From positions 310,001-374,000 of the forward strand of contig CAVSSL010000006.1 in NCBI GenBank assembly GCA_963730585.1: 64,000 bases of DNA, written 5' to 3'. A program made the translations under genes and the position numbers. The stretch is from Pedococcus_A sp963730585 (GTDB taxonomy: Bacteria > Actinomycetota > Actinomycetes > Actinomycetales > Dermatophilaceae). This document shows positions 9,277 to 22,473 of this stretch, one piece after another. Under the pieces are notes generated by a model that was not told where the DNA came from, ran no database searches, and saw nothing but the letters and a program-made list of their open reading frames with translations. The number at the start of each line of letters is the position of its first letter. Within the stretch, counting starts at the first letter, position 1.

Positions 9277-9591
9277 GGCTGGCACCTCCCGGCCGCGCCC
9301 TCCCCACCACGGGAGGACCTGTCTCTCAGGCTGTCACCGCGATGGGCGAGGCACCCGGGTCTTCGGTCCCCTCTGCGCAGCGCCTGCGCAGCGCCTGCGC
9401 AGATGTGCGGCGCGCGGCGGCCCGGGGACTAGGCCGGGTGCACGTTCTTGGCAGGAACCAACCGAGCGAAGACTGGCCGTGACGCCCAGGCAGGTGTCCC
9501 CACCGGTGTCGCGGTGCCTCTCTCGTCACACCGTGCATCTCTCCTCACACCGTCCTCGTGGGCGTCAACCCGAGGTCCCCAGGAGGCGGCC
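9277..9591. other. Divergent intergenic region with phased TGCGCA palindromes
   Basis: This 315-bp gap lies between the small protein and the flavoenzyme gene. The only structure I see is TGCGCA repeated three times, starting at 9374, 9385 and 9396, exactly 11 bp apart and therefore on one face of the helix. This is a plausible cooperative operator. An AGGAGG ribosome-binding site at 9581-9586 serves the gene on the right. I found no convincing open frame or RNA gene. Confidence 0.4.
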
Positions 9592-10962
9592 ATGACCAGC
9601 ACCCTTGAGTCGCTGCGCGAGAGCGTCCGCGGTCAGGTGATCAGCCCGGATGACCAGGAGTACGACACTGCGAGGCGGGTCTACAACGCGATGATCGACC
9701 GCCGCCCCGCCGTGATCGTGCGCCCGGCCAACACCGGGGATGTGATGTCAGCGGTCAGACATGCCCAAGCCAACGGCCTGCCGGTGGCCACACGCGGGGG
9801 CTCCCACAGCGTGCCAGGCTTCGGCACCGCCGACGACGCCGTCGTCGTCGACCTCTCGAGCCGGCGCGGGGTGCGGGTGGACCCGCTGACGAGCACGGCG
9901 CGCGCCGAGGGCGGGGCGACCTGGGGCGACTTCAACGCCGCGACCCACGCGTTCGGCCTGGCCACCACAGGCGGCATCATCTCCACGACCGGCGTCGGCG
10001 GCCTGACGCTGGGAGGGGGCATCGGCCACCTTGACCGCGGCTTCGGGCTGTCCTGCGACAACCTGGTCTCCGCCGACGTCGTCACCGCCGACGGCACGAT
10101 GCACGTCGCGAGCGAGAAGGACGACGAGGACCTTTTCTGGGCGATCCGCGGGGGCGGAGGCAACTTCGGTGTCGTCACCTCGTTCGAGTTCGCCGTGCAC
10201 CCGGTGAAGGACATCTACGGGGGACCGATGTTCTTCGAGCTCGCGCATGCCCGCGACGTCCTCGAGCACTACCGCGAGTACATCGCCACCGCGCCGGAAC
10301 AGCTCGGAGCCTTCCCGGCCTTCCAGATCGCCCCACCCCTGCCGTTCATCCCGGAGGACCGGCACGGCGAGCCGTTCATTGCCATCGTCGCGTGCTGGGC
10401 TGGGCCGCTGGACGAGGGGGAGAAGGCGCTGAAGCCCTTCCGCGACGTGGCGCCGGTGGTCGCCGAGCATGTCGGCTCGATGCCCTACCCGGCCCTGAAC
10501 AGCGCGTTCGACGCGCTGGTGCCGCCGGGGCTCCAGCACTACTGGAAGGCCAACTTCAACACCGAGCTGACCGACGGGGCCATCGACGGCCACCTCGAGT
10601 TCGGCCCACGCCTCCCGGCGGTGAACTCGACGGTGCACATCTATCCCATCAACGGGGCCTGTCACCGCGTCGCGCCCGATGCGACTGCCTTCGCCTATCG
10701 GGACGCTAGCTTCGCCACGGTGATCGCCGGGATGTGGCCCGACCCGTCACAGAACGAGGCCAACACCCAGTGGGTGCGTGACTACTACGACGCGACCGCG
10801 CCGCACTCGGAGGGCGGTGGCTACGTGAACTTCATGGCCGAGGACGACCAGGGCCGGATCAGGGAGAACTACAAGGGCAACTACGACCGGCTGGCCGCCA
10901 TCAAGCGGACGTACGACCCGGACAACATGTTCCGGTTCAACCAGAACATCAAACCCGCCTGA
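9592..10962 (+). CDS. BBE-like FAD-linked oxidoreductase
   Basis: This 456-residue enzyme has an N-terminal FAD_binding_4 (PCMH) fold with 'RGGSHSVPGFG', whose His72 is at the usual position for covalent 8-alpha-histidyl FAD, and the 'GVGGLTLGGGIGHLDR' glycine loop. It ends with the berberine-bridge C-terminal segment (YDPDNMFRFNQNI). The second attachment cysteine of bicovalent members is absent, so FAD should be singly linked. No signal peptide is seen, so it is cytosolic. Such enzymes oxidise sugars, alcohols or secondary metabolites; the substrate is unknown. The ATG is set by AGGAGG at 9581-9586. It converges with the antiporter gene. Confidence 0.85.
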   Translation: MTSTLESLRESVRGQVISPDDQEYDTARRVYNAMIDRRPAVIVRPANTGDVMSAVRHAQANGLPVATRGGSHSVPGFGTADDAVVVDLSSRRGVRVDPLTSTARAEGGATWGDFNAATHAFGLATTGGIISTTGVGGLTLGGGIGHLDRGFGLSCDNLVSADVVTADGTMHVASEKDDEDLFWAIRGGGGNFGVVTSFEFAVHPVKDIYGGPMFFELAHARDVLEHYREYIATAPEQLGAFPAFQIAPPLPFIPEDRHGEPFIAIVACWAGPLDEGEKALKPFRDVAPVVAEHVGSMPYPALNSAFDALVPPGLQHYWKANFNTELTDGAIDGHLEFGPRLPAVNSTVHIYPINGACHRVAPDATAFAYRDASFATVIAGMWPDPSQNEANTQWVRDYYDATAPHSEGGGYVNFMAEDDQGRIRENYKGNYDRLAAIKRTYDPDNMFRFNQNIKPA

Positions 10963-10999
10963 CTGGCGGTCTGACGGCAGCGCTCCCACGCCGTGGGCC

Positions 11000-12880
11000 T
11001 CAGCCGAGCACCTCGTCGACGTAGCACCACCGCCAGGCCTCGCCCGGTTCGAAGCTGCGGATCACCGGGTGGCCGGTCTCCTTGAAGTGGCGCTCGGCGT
11101 GCCGACCGACCGAGGAGTCGCAGCACCCGACGTTGCCGCAGACGAGGCACAGGCGCAGGTGCACCGGCACCAGCCCCTCGCGCTCGCAGTCGGGACAGCC
11201 CCGCGGGGTGAGGGGCTGCACCGGGCGCCGGTACTTCTCGAGGTGCCTGCACGCCGCGGCCAGCGCCTCCGGGGCGTGCAGGGGCGTGTCGCGCACGGCC
11301 GCGGCCCGGTCCTCGAGCCGCTCGAGCATCGACTCCTCGATGTCGAGCTGTGCCATGACGGTGCTGAGCACGTGGTGGTCGGCGGCGCCGGTGTCACGCA
11401 GGCGCAGCAGCTCGGCGCGCTCGGCGGCGAGGGTCATCAGCCGGGCCCGGCGGTAGGCCTCGCTCGGGGTCTCGTTCTCGTCCTCACGGCCCCGGCCGAG
11501 GCGCTCCCACGCCGCCGTGGTGCGGTCCTCCGCCCGCTGCCGCAGCCGGGTCGCCGTGTCGCGGTCGATCTCCGGCACGGCGTCGAGCGCCCTGAGCCCG
11601 GCCGCCACCGCCTGCTGGAGCAGCGTGGCCTCGGCGAGGGCGTCCTCGCGGCGGTCCGGCCCGCGCACGCCCAGACGTCGCGCCAGCCACGGCAACGTGG
11701 TGCCCTGCACCAGCAGGGTGCCCACCGTGACCACCATGGCGATGAAGACCAGCACGTCGCGGTGCGGGGTCTCCGGGGGCAGCACCAGCGCCGCGGCGAG
11801 CGTCACGACACCGCGCATCGCGGCCCACGACAGCACCGTCGAGTGGGACCACGGCACCGGTCCGCCGGCGCCGCCGCCGAGTCGTGGCGCCACCCAGAGC
11901 AGCGGGAACACCCAGACCGGGCGCAGGAGCATCACGGTCAGCAGCACCGCCACGCTCGTGCCCACGATGAGCCCCAGGCCGAGGTCGGAGGAGGCGACGC
12001 CCGACACGATGCGCCGCATCTGCAGGCCGATCATGAGGAAGACGGCGTTCTCGAGGAGGAACTGCAGGGTCGCCCAGTTGATCCGCTCGCTCGTGCGGGA
12101 CGCCGCGGACTGGAGCACGGGGGAGCGGTGGCTCAGCAGCAGCCCGGCCACCACGACGGCGAGCACGCCGGACGCGTGGAGCTGCTCGGCCGGCAGGTAG
12201 GCCAGGAACGGCGTCATGAACGACAGCGAGGTGTCGATGACGGGGTCGTCGACGAAGCGTCGCACGGTGCCGACGACGATGGCCGCAGCCAGGCCCACGG
12301 CGACGCCACCGAGCACGGCCCAGGTGAAGTCGAGGGCGACCGAGCCCAGGGACACGGCAGCCGTCGCGGTGAAGGCGGCGATCGCCGTGCGCAGGGACAC
12401 CAGGGCGGTCGCGTCGTTGACGAGGGACTCGCCCTCCAGGATGGTCACCAGCCGCCGCGGCAGGCCGATGCGGCGCGCCACGGCGGTGGCCGCGACGGCG
12501 TCCGGCGGCGCGACGACGGCTCCGAGGGCGAAGGCGACCGCGAAGGGCACGGGCAGCAGCCACCAGGCCACGGCCCCCACGCCCAGGGCGGTGAAGAGCA
12601 CCAGGCCCACCGAGAGCGACGCGATCACACCCTTGTTGTCACGGAAGTCCACCAACGAGGTGCGGATGGCCGCGGCATACAGCAGGGGCGGCAGCAGGCC
12701 GACCAGCACGACCTCGGAGCTGAGCCGCGGCTCGGAGACGATGGGCAGGTAGGAGCCGACGACGCCGGTGACGATGAGCGCCAGGGGTGCGGAGACCCCG
12801 ACGCGGCGGGAGACGCCCGCCACGGCCGTCACGGTGGCCACCACCGCGAGCAGCGTGAGGGCGAGGTGCACGGCCGTCAT
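11000..12880 (-). CDS. CPA1-type Na+/H+ antiporter with C-terminal UBP zinc finger
   Basis: This 626-residue protein has about 12 N-terminal membrane helices of the CPA1/NhaP family, with 'GAVVAPPDAVAATAV' and 'ILEGESLVNDATALV' containing the acidic ion-binding residues. A cytosolic linker of about 130 charged residues follows. The last about 80 residues form a UBP-type zinc finger with the Cys/His pattern 'CPDCERE', 'CLVCGNVGCC', 'RHAERHFKETGH', ending 'EPGEAWRWCYVDE'. In eukaryotes this finger binds the ubiquitin C-terminal GG tail. In bacteria it occurs alone or in fusions, and its ligand here is unknown; it may be a regulatory domain sensing a peptide tail. It is divergent from the redox operon. 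Confidence 0.88.
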   Translation of the reverse strand: MTAVHLALTLLAVVATVTAVAGVSRRVGVSAPLALIVTGVVGSYLPIVSEPRLSSEVVLVGLLPPLLYAAAIRTSLVDFRDNKGVIASLSVGLVLFTALGVGAVAWWLLPVPFAVAFALGAVVAPPDAVAATAVARRIGLPRRLVTILEGESLVNDATALVSLRTAIAAFTATAAVSLGSVALDFTWAVLGGVAVGLAAAIVVGTVRRFVDDPVIDTSLSFMTPFLAYLPAEQLHASGVLAVVVAGLLLSHRSPVLQSAASRTSERINWATLQFLLENAVFLMIGLQMRRIVSGVASSDLGLGLIVGTSVAVLLTVMLLRPVWVFPLLWVAPRLGGGAGGPVPWSHSTVLSWAAMRGVVTLAAALVLPPETPHRDVLVFIAMVVTVGTLLVQGTTLPWLARRLGVRGPDRREDALAEATLLQQAVAAGLRALDAVPEIDRDTATRLRQRAEDRTTAAWERLGRGREDENETPSEAYRRARLMTLAAERAELLRLRDTGAADHHVLSTVMAQLDIEESMLERLEDRAAAVRDTPLHAPEALAAACRHLEKYRRPVQPLTPRGCPDCEREGLVPVHLRLCLVCGNVGCCDSSVGRHAERHFKETGHPVIRSFEPGEAWRWCYVDEVLG

Positions 12881-13039
12881 TCTCGCAAACCGGGAGCGCT
12901 CTGCCCGCGGGGACGCCCAAGCCCGCCGTCCCGGTGCCTCGTGACGAAGGACCCTAGAGGGGCGGGCGAGTCCGGGGCGACGATCAGGGGGACTTCACGA
13001 GGTGGCCTGCGAGCGGCCGCCACACCAGGAGGGGATCGC

Positions 13040-14743
13040 GTGACGACAGGCGACCGAGACCTGACCCCGCTGGCGCCGCTGGGCCTCGGAAGACTGCGCT
13101 CCGGGCCCGTCCGGGAGCGCAGGCCCGTCTACGTCGACCTGCTGCCGCCCTGCAACGCCGGCTGCCCGGCGGGGGAGAACATCCAGGGTTGGCTCGCCAA
13201 GGTGCGCGACGGAGACCACGAGGGGGCCTGGCGGCTGCTGACGCAGGACAACCCGTTCCCGGCCGTCCACGGCCGCGTCTGCTACCACCCGTGCGAACGC
13301 GTCTGCAACCGCGCGGAGCTCGACGAGGCCATCTCGATCCACGGGGTCGAGCGCTTCCTCGGCGACCTCGCCATCGAGCGGGGCTGGCGGCTCGAGCGGC
13401 CCGAGCGCTCGACCGGCCACCGGGTGCTCGTGGTCGGCGCGGGCCCCAGCGGGCTGTCGGCGGCCCACCACCTCGCCCGGCTCGGACACCAGGTCGTGGT
13501 GCGCGACAGCGGCCCCGCCCCCGGCGGCATGATGCGCTACGGCATCCCCGCCTACCGGCTGCCCCGTGACGTCCTCGACGCCGAGATCGGACGCATCGCA
13601 GCCATGGGTGTGCGCTTCGAGCAGGACCACCGGGTCACCGACCTCGCGGCCGAGATGCGCGACGGCGGCTTCGACGCGGTCTTCGTGGCGGTGGGCGCCC
13701 ACCTGTCCAAGCGCGTCGACATCCCCAACGAGGACGCCAGCCGGGTCATCGACGCCGTCTCGTTCCTGCGCGGGGTCGAGTCGGGGGAGCAGGGCCCCCT
13801 CAGCGGTCACGTGGCCGTCTACGGCGGCGGCAACACCGCCATGGACGCCGCCCGGGTGGCCCGCCGCCTCGGCGCCGAGGACACCGTCATCGTCTACCGG
13901 CGCACCCGGGCGCAGATGCCGGCCCACGAGGACGAGGCGGTCGACGCCGAGCGCGAGGGCATCCGGATCAACTGGCTGCGCACGATCAGCTCGATGAACG
14001 AGCACGAGCTCACCGTGGAGGTGCAGGAGCTCGACGAGCACGGGCGGCCGCACGGCACCGGCGCGTTCGAGAAGCTGGAGGCCGACACGGTGATCCTCGC
14101 CCTCGGCCAGGAGAGTGACACCGGCTTCCTGCGGGCCGTGCCCGGTGTGCAGCTCGACGGCGACACCGTCAGGGTCGACCCGGTCACCCTGATGACGGGC
14201 GCCCCGGGCGTCTTCGCCGGTGGCGACGCCGTGCCGAGCGAGCGCACGGTGACGGTGGGCGTCGGCCATGGCAAGAAGGCGGCCCGCAGCATCGACGCCT
14301 GGCTCGCGGGTCGGGAGCACACGCCGCAGCCGAAGCACCCGATGGCCGACTTCGGAGCGCTCAACCTCTGGTACTTCGGTGACCACGGCCGCCGCGAGCA
14401 GCGCGAGCTGGACCCGCAGGAGCGGGTGCACGCCTTCGTGGAGGTCACGGCGGGGCTGACCTCCGAGGAGGTCGCGTTCGAGGCGGGGCGCTGCCTGTCG
14501 TGCGGCAACTGCTTCGAGTGCGACGGCTGCCTCGGCGCCTGCCCCGAGGACGCGGTCATCAAGCTCGGCAAGGGTGCCCGCTACCGCTTCGACTACACGG
14601 CGTGCACCGGCTGCGGCACCTGCTACCGGCAGTGCCCGGTCCACGCGATCGAGATGGTCGCCGAGCCCGACCTGACCGGGGTGGTCGCCGAGCCCGACCT
14701 GACCGGGGTGGTCGCCGATGGCACGACGGTCGAGGGGAGCTGA
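13040..14743 (+). CDS. GltD-like NAD(P)H flavoprotein with C-terminal 2[4Fe-4S] ferredoxin domain
   Basis: In order, this 567-residue protein has a Fer4_20 domain (Cys-rich 'CNAGCPAGENIQGW' and 'CYHPCERVCNR'), an FAD site (VVGAGPSGLSAAHHL), an NAD(P) site (VYGGGNTAMDAARVA), and a C-terminal ferredoxin part with cysteines in 'CLSCGNCFECDGCLGACPE' and 'CTGCGTCYRQCPVHA'. The layout matches glutamate synthase small-subunit-like proteins that shuttle electrons between NAD(P)H and ferredoxin-type partners. GTG 13040 follows AGGAGGGG. The gene ends 1 bp before the pyruvate:ferredoxin oxidoreductase gene, so it is the likely NADPH port of that enzyme. A 27-bp tandem duplication lies near its 3' end. 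Confidence 0.85.
   Translation: MTTGDRDLTPLAPLGLGRLRSGPVRERRPVYVDLLPPCNAGCPAGENIQGWLAKVRDGDHEGAWRLLTQDNPFPAVHGRVCYHPCERVCNRAELDEAISIHGVERFLGDLAIERGWRLERPERSTGHRVLVVGAGPSGLSAAHHLARLGHQVVVRDSGPAPGGMMRYGIPAYRLPRDVLDAEIGRIAAMGVRFEQDHRVTDLAAEMRDGGFDAVFVAVGAHLSKRVDIPNEDASRVIDAVSFLRGVESGEQGPLSGHVAVYGGGNTAMDAARVARRLGAEDTVIVYRRTRAQMPAHEDEAVDAEREGIRINWLRTISSMNEHELTVEVQELDEHGRPHGTGAFEKLEADTVILALGQESDTGFLRAVPGVQLDGDTVRVDPVTLMTGAPGVFAGGDAVPSERTVTVGVGHGKKAARSIDAWLAGREHTPQPKHPMADFGALNLWYFGDHGRREQRELDPQERVHAFVEVTAGLTSEEVAFEAGRCLSCGNCFECDGCLGACPEDAVIKLGKGARYRFDYTACTGCGTCYRQCPVHAIEMVAEPDLTGVVAEPDLTGVVADGTTVEGS
14657..14710 (+). repeat. In-frame 27-bp tandem duplication
   Basis: Two exact 27-bp copies (14657-14683 and 14684-14710) plus an 8-bp partial third copy encode the repeated nonapeptide VAEPDLTGV. 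The repeat sits in the tail after the last ferredoxin motif, so it probably has no effect on folding. Confidence 0.9.
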
Positions 14744-14744
14744 G

Positions 14745-18325
<3,581 letters not shown>

Positions 18326-18326
<1 letters not shown>

Positions 18327-19354
18327 TGGACCTCTCCACCACCTACCTCGGCCTGCGGCTGCGCAACCCGCTCGTCGCCTCGGCGTCGCCGATGACGCGC
18401 AGCGTCAACGGGATCCGCAAGCTGGCCGCGGCGGGCATCGGCGCCGTGGTGCTGCCGTCGCTCTTCGAGGAGCAGCTGCGCAAGGAGCAGGAACGCGACG
18501 ACGCCCTCGCCGAGGGCGGCTCGGAGGCCTTCAGCGAGGCGCTGTCGTACTTCCCCACCGGCTACAGCGGCCTGCCGGGTCGCCCGCAGCGCTACCTCGA
18601 CCTCGTCGAGCGCGCCGCCGGCGTCGTGGACGTGCCGGTCATCGCCAGCCTCAACGGGAGCACCGCCGGTGGGTGGGAGGACTTCGCGCGCTCGCTGCAG
18701 GAGGCCGGCGCCGCCGCCATCGAGATCAACGTCTACTTCGTGCCGGGCGACCCGCACGTCACCGGCCGCGAGGTCGAGGACACGCACGTCGCGATCCTGC
18801 AGCGGGTCAGGTCGGTCGTCTCCATCCCGGTGGCGGTCAAGCTCAGCCCCCACTTCAGCTCGCCGGGGGAGATGGCGCTGCGGCTCGACGACGCCGGGGC
18901 CAACGGACTGGTGCTGTTCAACCGGTTCCAGCAGCCCGACATCGACGTCGAGACCCTCGCCGTGCACCCCGCGGCCGGGCTGTCACACCCCGATGACGCC
19001 CGCCTGGCCCGCACCTGGATCGCCATCCTCCGCGGTCACGTGGTCTGCTCGCTGGCCGCCACGACCGGTGTCGACCAGTGGGACGACGTCGTGAAGTACC
19101 TCCTCTCCGGGGCGGACGTCGTCATGACCGCCTCCGCGCTCCTGCGCCACGGGGAGGAGCACGCCCGCACCCTGCTCGACGGCCTGGAGGAGTGGATGAC
19201 GCGCAAGGGCTTCACGTCGCTGGAGGAGGTGCGCGGGCTGCTGGCCGTGCCCCGGGGCGTGGACCCCACGGCATACGAGCGGGCGGGTTACGTGAGCGCG
19301 CTGGAACGGGCGCGCAGCACGTACGGCGACCTGCGGGTGGGCGCGCACCGGTAG
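18326..19354 (+). CDS. Dihydroorotate dehydrogenase-like flavoprotein
   Basis: This 342-residue FMN TIM-barrel begins 'TTYLGLRLRNPLVASASP', typical of class 1 DHODH/PreA, with 'IEINVYF' and 'VAVKLSPHFS' barrel strands. It lacks the usual 'CPN' loop and any ferredoxin domain, so it is probably not the pyrimidine-pathway enzyme. Its TGATG overlap with nifJ shows co-translation. DHODH-like genes beside nifJ are seen in other bacteria, where they are assumed to feed or drain electrons, but the substrate is unknown. It is the last gene of the three-gene redox operon. Confidence 0.8.
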
Positions 19355-19539
19355 GGCGGTCGCCGGCACCGCGGTTGGCCGGAGCGGGTCGCGGCACGCT
19401 CACCAAGGTCAAGTGATGGTCAAGATGTCCGGTATGCCGTTTCCTCGTCGGCACGGCCTCGTTGGGCAGGGCGCGGGTGGGCAGCCGCCCGCGTCCGACC
19501 GACGACCTCGAAAGGCCACTTCCATGCGACTCTGGCGTC

Positions 19540-20598
19540 ATGCGACCTCGCGCCCTCACCGGTGCCGCTGCCGCAGGGGCTCTCGCCCTCGCCGGCGTGC
19601 TGACCTCCGCGCCCGCCGCACAGGCAGCCACCAACGACCCGCTCTACGGCAAGCTCTGGGGCCTGCAGCAGGTGAAGGCCGAGCAGGCCTGGGCCAGCAG
19701 CACGGGCACCGGCACCGTGGTGGCCGTGGTCGACACCGGCATCGACTTCACCCAGCCCGACCTGCAGGGCCAGGTGCTGCAGGGCGCCACCTTCACCGGC
19801 TGCCAGAACCAGCGGCCGTGCGGCAACGGCGACTTCCGCGGCCCCGACGGCCAGAACAACGGCGACGAGCACGGCACCCACGTGGCCGGCACCATCGCCG
19901 CCGTTCGCAACAACGGCGTCGGCGTCGTCGGTGTGGCGCCCTCGGCGAAGATCCTCCCGGTGAAGGTCCTCGAAGACGGCTCCGGCAGCGGTGAGGACAT
20001 CGGCGACGGCATCCGCTGGGCGGCCGACCACGGCGCCGACGTCATCAACCTCTCGCTGGGCTCGATCCCCGGCGGCCAGGCGTTCGCGATCACCGGGCTC
20101 GACTCCGCCATGCAGGAGGCCATCGCGTACGCCCGCTCCAAGGGAGTGCTGACCGTCGCCGCGGCCGGCAACAGCTCGACCGCCCTGTGCAACGACCCGG
20201 CCTTCACCAGCGAGGGCATCTGCGTGGGCGCCACCGACCGCAACGGCCTGCACTCGTGGTACTCCGAGCTGCCGAACAAGACCGACTTCAAGTCCGTGTC
20301 GGCCCCCGGCGGCGCCGGCCTGACCAGCTGCGACGACGACATCTGGTCGACCGTCCCGCGGGGCACCGGCTCCTCGGCCTGCGGCCAAGGTGACTACGAC
20401 GCCTACGCCGGCACCTCGATGGCCACCCCGCACGTCGCGGGTGTCGCCGCGCTGCTCTACGCGCAGGGCCGCACGGTCGACCAGGTCGAGGACGCCCTGC
20501 TCGGCACCGCGGTCACCCCGGGCACCGGCAGCCGCGGCACGTGGACGCCGGCCTACGGCTACGGCGTCGTCGACGCCCAGGCCGCGGTCGGCAGCTGA
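19540..20598 (+). CDS. Secreted S8 (subtilisin-family) serine peptidase
   Basis: This 352-residue protein has a classic signal peptide (hydrophobic core residues about 8-24, A-x-A site near residue 29) followed by a mature subtilase. The catalytic triad is visible as D65 (VVDTGID), H111 (HGTHVAGT) and S293 (GTSMATPHVAG). There is no long propeptide inhibitor domain. The start at 19540 gives the signal peptide but has no ribosome-binding site; GACTCT lies 6 nt upstream, so it may be leaderless. The protein is exported and probably calcium-stabilised and broad in specificity. A second exported hydrolase follows 76 bp downstream. Confidence 0.85.
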   Translation: MRPRALTGAAAAGALALAGVLTSAPAAQAATNDPLYGKLWGLQQVKAEQAWASSTGTGTVVAVVDTGIDFTQPDLQGQVLQGATFTGCQNQRPCGNGDFRGPDGQNNGDEHGTHVAGTIAAVRNNGVGVVGVAPSAKILPVKVLEDGSGSGEDIGDGIRWAADHGADVINLSLGSIPGGQAFAITGLDSAMQEAIAYARSKGVLTVAAAGNSSTALCNDPAFTSEGICVGATDRNGLHSWYSELPNKTDFKSVSAPGGAGLTSCDDDIWSTVPRGTGSSACGQGDYDAYAGTSMATPHVAGVAALLYAQGRTVDQVEDALLGTAVTPGTGSRGTWTPAYGYGVVDAQAAVGS

Positions 20599-20674
20599 GA
20601 AACGGCCTGCTGCGGGGCGTCCAGCAGAGGGCGCCTCGCAGCAGGTACTCGTCCCACACCGAGGAGCACCTTCC

Positions 20675-21937
20675 ATGACCCGTCTGGCCCCACGCGTCGT
20701 GCTGGCGACGCTGTTCGCCGCGGTGACGGCGGTCGGCACCCTCGGTCCGGCGACAGCCGGCCCGGTAGCCGTCGACGCCAGCGTCGCCACACCGGCGCCC
20801 ACCGACGACCGGCCTGCGTTCTACGAGCCTCCGGCGACGGTCCCGGCACGGCCCGGCGTGGTGCTGCGCTCGGAGCCGATGGACTTCTTCCTCGACCCGG
20901 CGCGCACCGTGCGAGCGCCGGCCCGTGCGACGCGGGTGATGTATGCCTCGACCGACGCGGCGGGGGAGCCCATGGCCGTGACGGGCAGCGTGCTGGTGCC
21001 CTCCTCGCCGTGGCAGGGCTCGGGGAGCCGCCCCCTGGTCTCCTTCGCCGTGGGGACCCAGGGCCTCGCCGACCGCTGCGCCCCCTCGCGCCAGCTGTCC
21101 GCCGGCAGCGAGTACGAGGGCGCGTTCCTCTCGGGCCTGCTCAGCCGTGGGTATGCCGTGGCCGTCACCGACTACGAGGGCCTGGGCACGCCGGGGGTCC
21201 ACACGTACATGGCCCGTCGCTCCCAGGCCGCCGCCGCGCTCGACATCGTGCGGGCGGCCAGGCTGCTCCCGGACTCCGGCGTACCGGCGGCTGGCCCGGT
21301 GGCGGTGGCCGGCTACTCGCAGGGTGGCGGCGCGGCCGCGGCGGCCGCCGAGCTGGCGCCCACCCATGCGCCGGAGCTCACCCTCGTCGGCGCCGTCGCG
21401 GGAGCCGTGCCCGCCGACCTCGCCGCAGTGGGGGAGTCGCTCGACGGCGGTCCGTACGCCTCCTTCGCGCTCTACGCGGTCGCCGGCCTCGCCGCGGCAT
21501 ACGACGTCGACCTGAACGCGCTCCTGAACGACGAGGGGCAGCAGCGCGTGCGGCGGGTCGAGGGGGAGTGTGTCGGCGACTCGCTGCCCCGGGACGCCTT
21601 CACCCGTTCCACGACGCTCACGCGTGACGGTCGCCCTCTGTCCGCCTACTTCGACGAGGAGCCGTGGCGCTCGATCCTGGCCGACAACGTCATCGGCGAG
21701 CGTCGGCCCGCGACGCCGGTGCTCGTCACCCACTCGCTGGCGGACGACGTCATCCCGTATGCCGTCGGGCTGGACCTCGCGCGGCGCTGGTGCGGGCTCG
21801 GTGCGACCGTGCGGTTCTCGACGACCGCCGTGCCCACGCACGTCGGTGGGGTCGTGCCGAACTTCGCGGAGGAGTACGCGTTCCTCGAGGCGCGGCTGGC
21901 CGGGGTCCCCGCCACCTCGACCTGCGGACTGTTCTGA
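20675..21937 (+). CDS. Secreted lipase (secretory lipase family)
   Basis: This 420-residue protein starts with a signal peptide (residues about 1-27) and has the alpha/beta-hydrolase nucleophile elbow GYSQGG. A late Asp in 'THSLADDVIPY' and a His in 'VPTHVGG' complete a plausible catalytic triad. The overall pattern matches the LIP secretory lipase family, which hydrolyses triacylglycerols or esters outside the cell. GAGGAG sits 9 nt before the ATG. It runs in the same direction as the subtilase and may be co-transcribed with it. Confidence 0.8.
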   Translation: MTRLAPRVVLATLFAAVTAVGTLGPATAGPVAVDASVATPAPTDDRPAFYEPPATVPARPGVVLRSEPMDFFLDPARTVRAPARATRVMYASTDAAGEPMAVTGSVLVPSSPWQGSGSRPLVSFAVGTQGLADRCAPSRQLSAGSEYEGAFLSGLLSRGYAVAVTDYEGLGTPGVHTYMARRSQAAAALDIVRAARLLPDSGVPAAGPVAVAGYSQGGGAAAAAAELAPTHAPELTLVGAVAGAVPADLAAVGESLDGGPYASFALYAVAGLAAAYDVDLNALLNDEGQQRVRRVEGECVGDSLPRDAFTRSTTLTRDGRPLSAYFDEEPWRSILADNVIGERRPATPVLVTHSLADDVIPYAVGLDLARRWCGLGATVRFSTTAVPTHVGGVVPNFAEEYAFLEARLAGVPATSTCGLF

Positions 21938-21996
21938 CGGGGTCGCCCTCGTCTTGGGGCCGTTGCCAGCCCACGCGGGCGGACGAACAATGAGGG

Positions 21997-22339
21997 ATGA
22001 CCCGGCGACGGCTCACCGACATCCTGACGGTGTTCCTCGGGGTGCTGTACATCGTCGCGGGGATCGCCGAGACAGCTCGCGCGGTCGTCACCGGGGACGG
22101 TGGGATCCCGTTCTGGTTCGGGTCGCTCGTCGGGGGCGGCGCACTGATCCTGGTCGGAGCACTGGGCTTCCGTCACCGCCCGCGGCTGTCCAGCGACCTC
22201 GTCACGGCTGGGCTGTCTCGCCGGGGTGCTGGCAACCATGTGGACGATCGTCGTTCCGCTCATCGCCCTCGCTGTCATCGTCCTGGTCAGGCTCAGGACG
22301 AGTGAGGACGTTGAGCGCTTGCAGACCTCTCCTGAGTGA
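21997..22339 (+). CDS. Small three-helix membrane protein (frameshifted)
   Basis: The first 68 codons encode two membrane helices (ILTVFLGVLYIVAGI and a Gly-rich second). The frame is lost at GGG 22210-22212. Removing one G continues into a third hydrophobic helix (LATMWTIVVPLIALAVIVL) with a natural charged C-terminus and a TGA at 22337-22339, giving about 113 residues. Continuation as a clean membrane helix supports a sequencing insertion. I do not recognise a family. Confidence 0.5.
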
Positions 22340-22473
22340 CCTGCCACCGATGAGCGAGTGCGTCTATCCGCGCAGAGAGCCGCGCCCTTGACCGTATGGA
22401 CCGACGCGGCGTGAGTCCGTAGCGTGGACAGAGGCGGCGCGGCGCCGCTTCACGGTGGGACGGGGAGAAGACC

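Noticed and set aside
11069..13039. Long plus-strand open frame upstream of the GltD-like gene
   Set aside because: It is the antisense of the antiporter, with His/Arg/Gly-rich low-complexity translation. The true start is GTG 13040 with its AGGAGGGG site.
19524..19526. ATG with GAAAGG upstream as the subtilase start
   Set aside because: It is out of frame with the signal peptide and catalytic domain; translation from it is Arg-rich nonsense. The in-frame ATG at 19540 gives a proper signal peptide.
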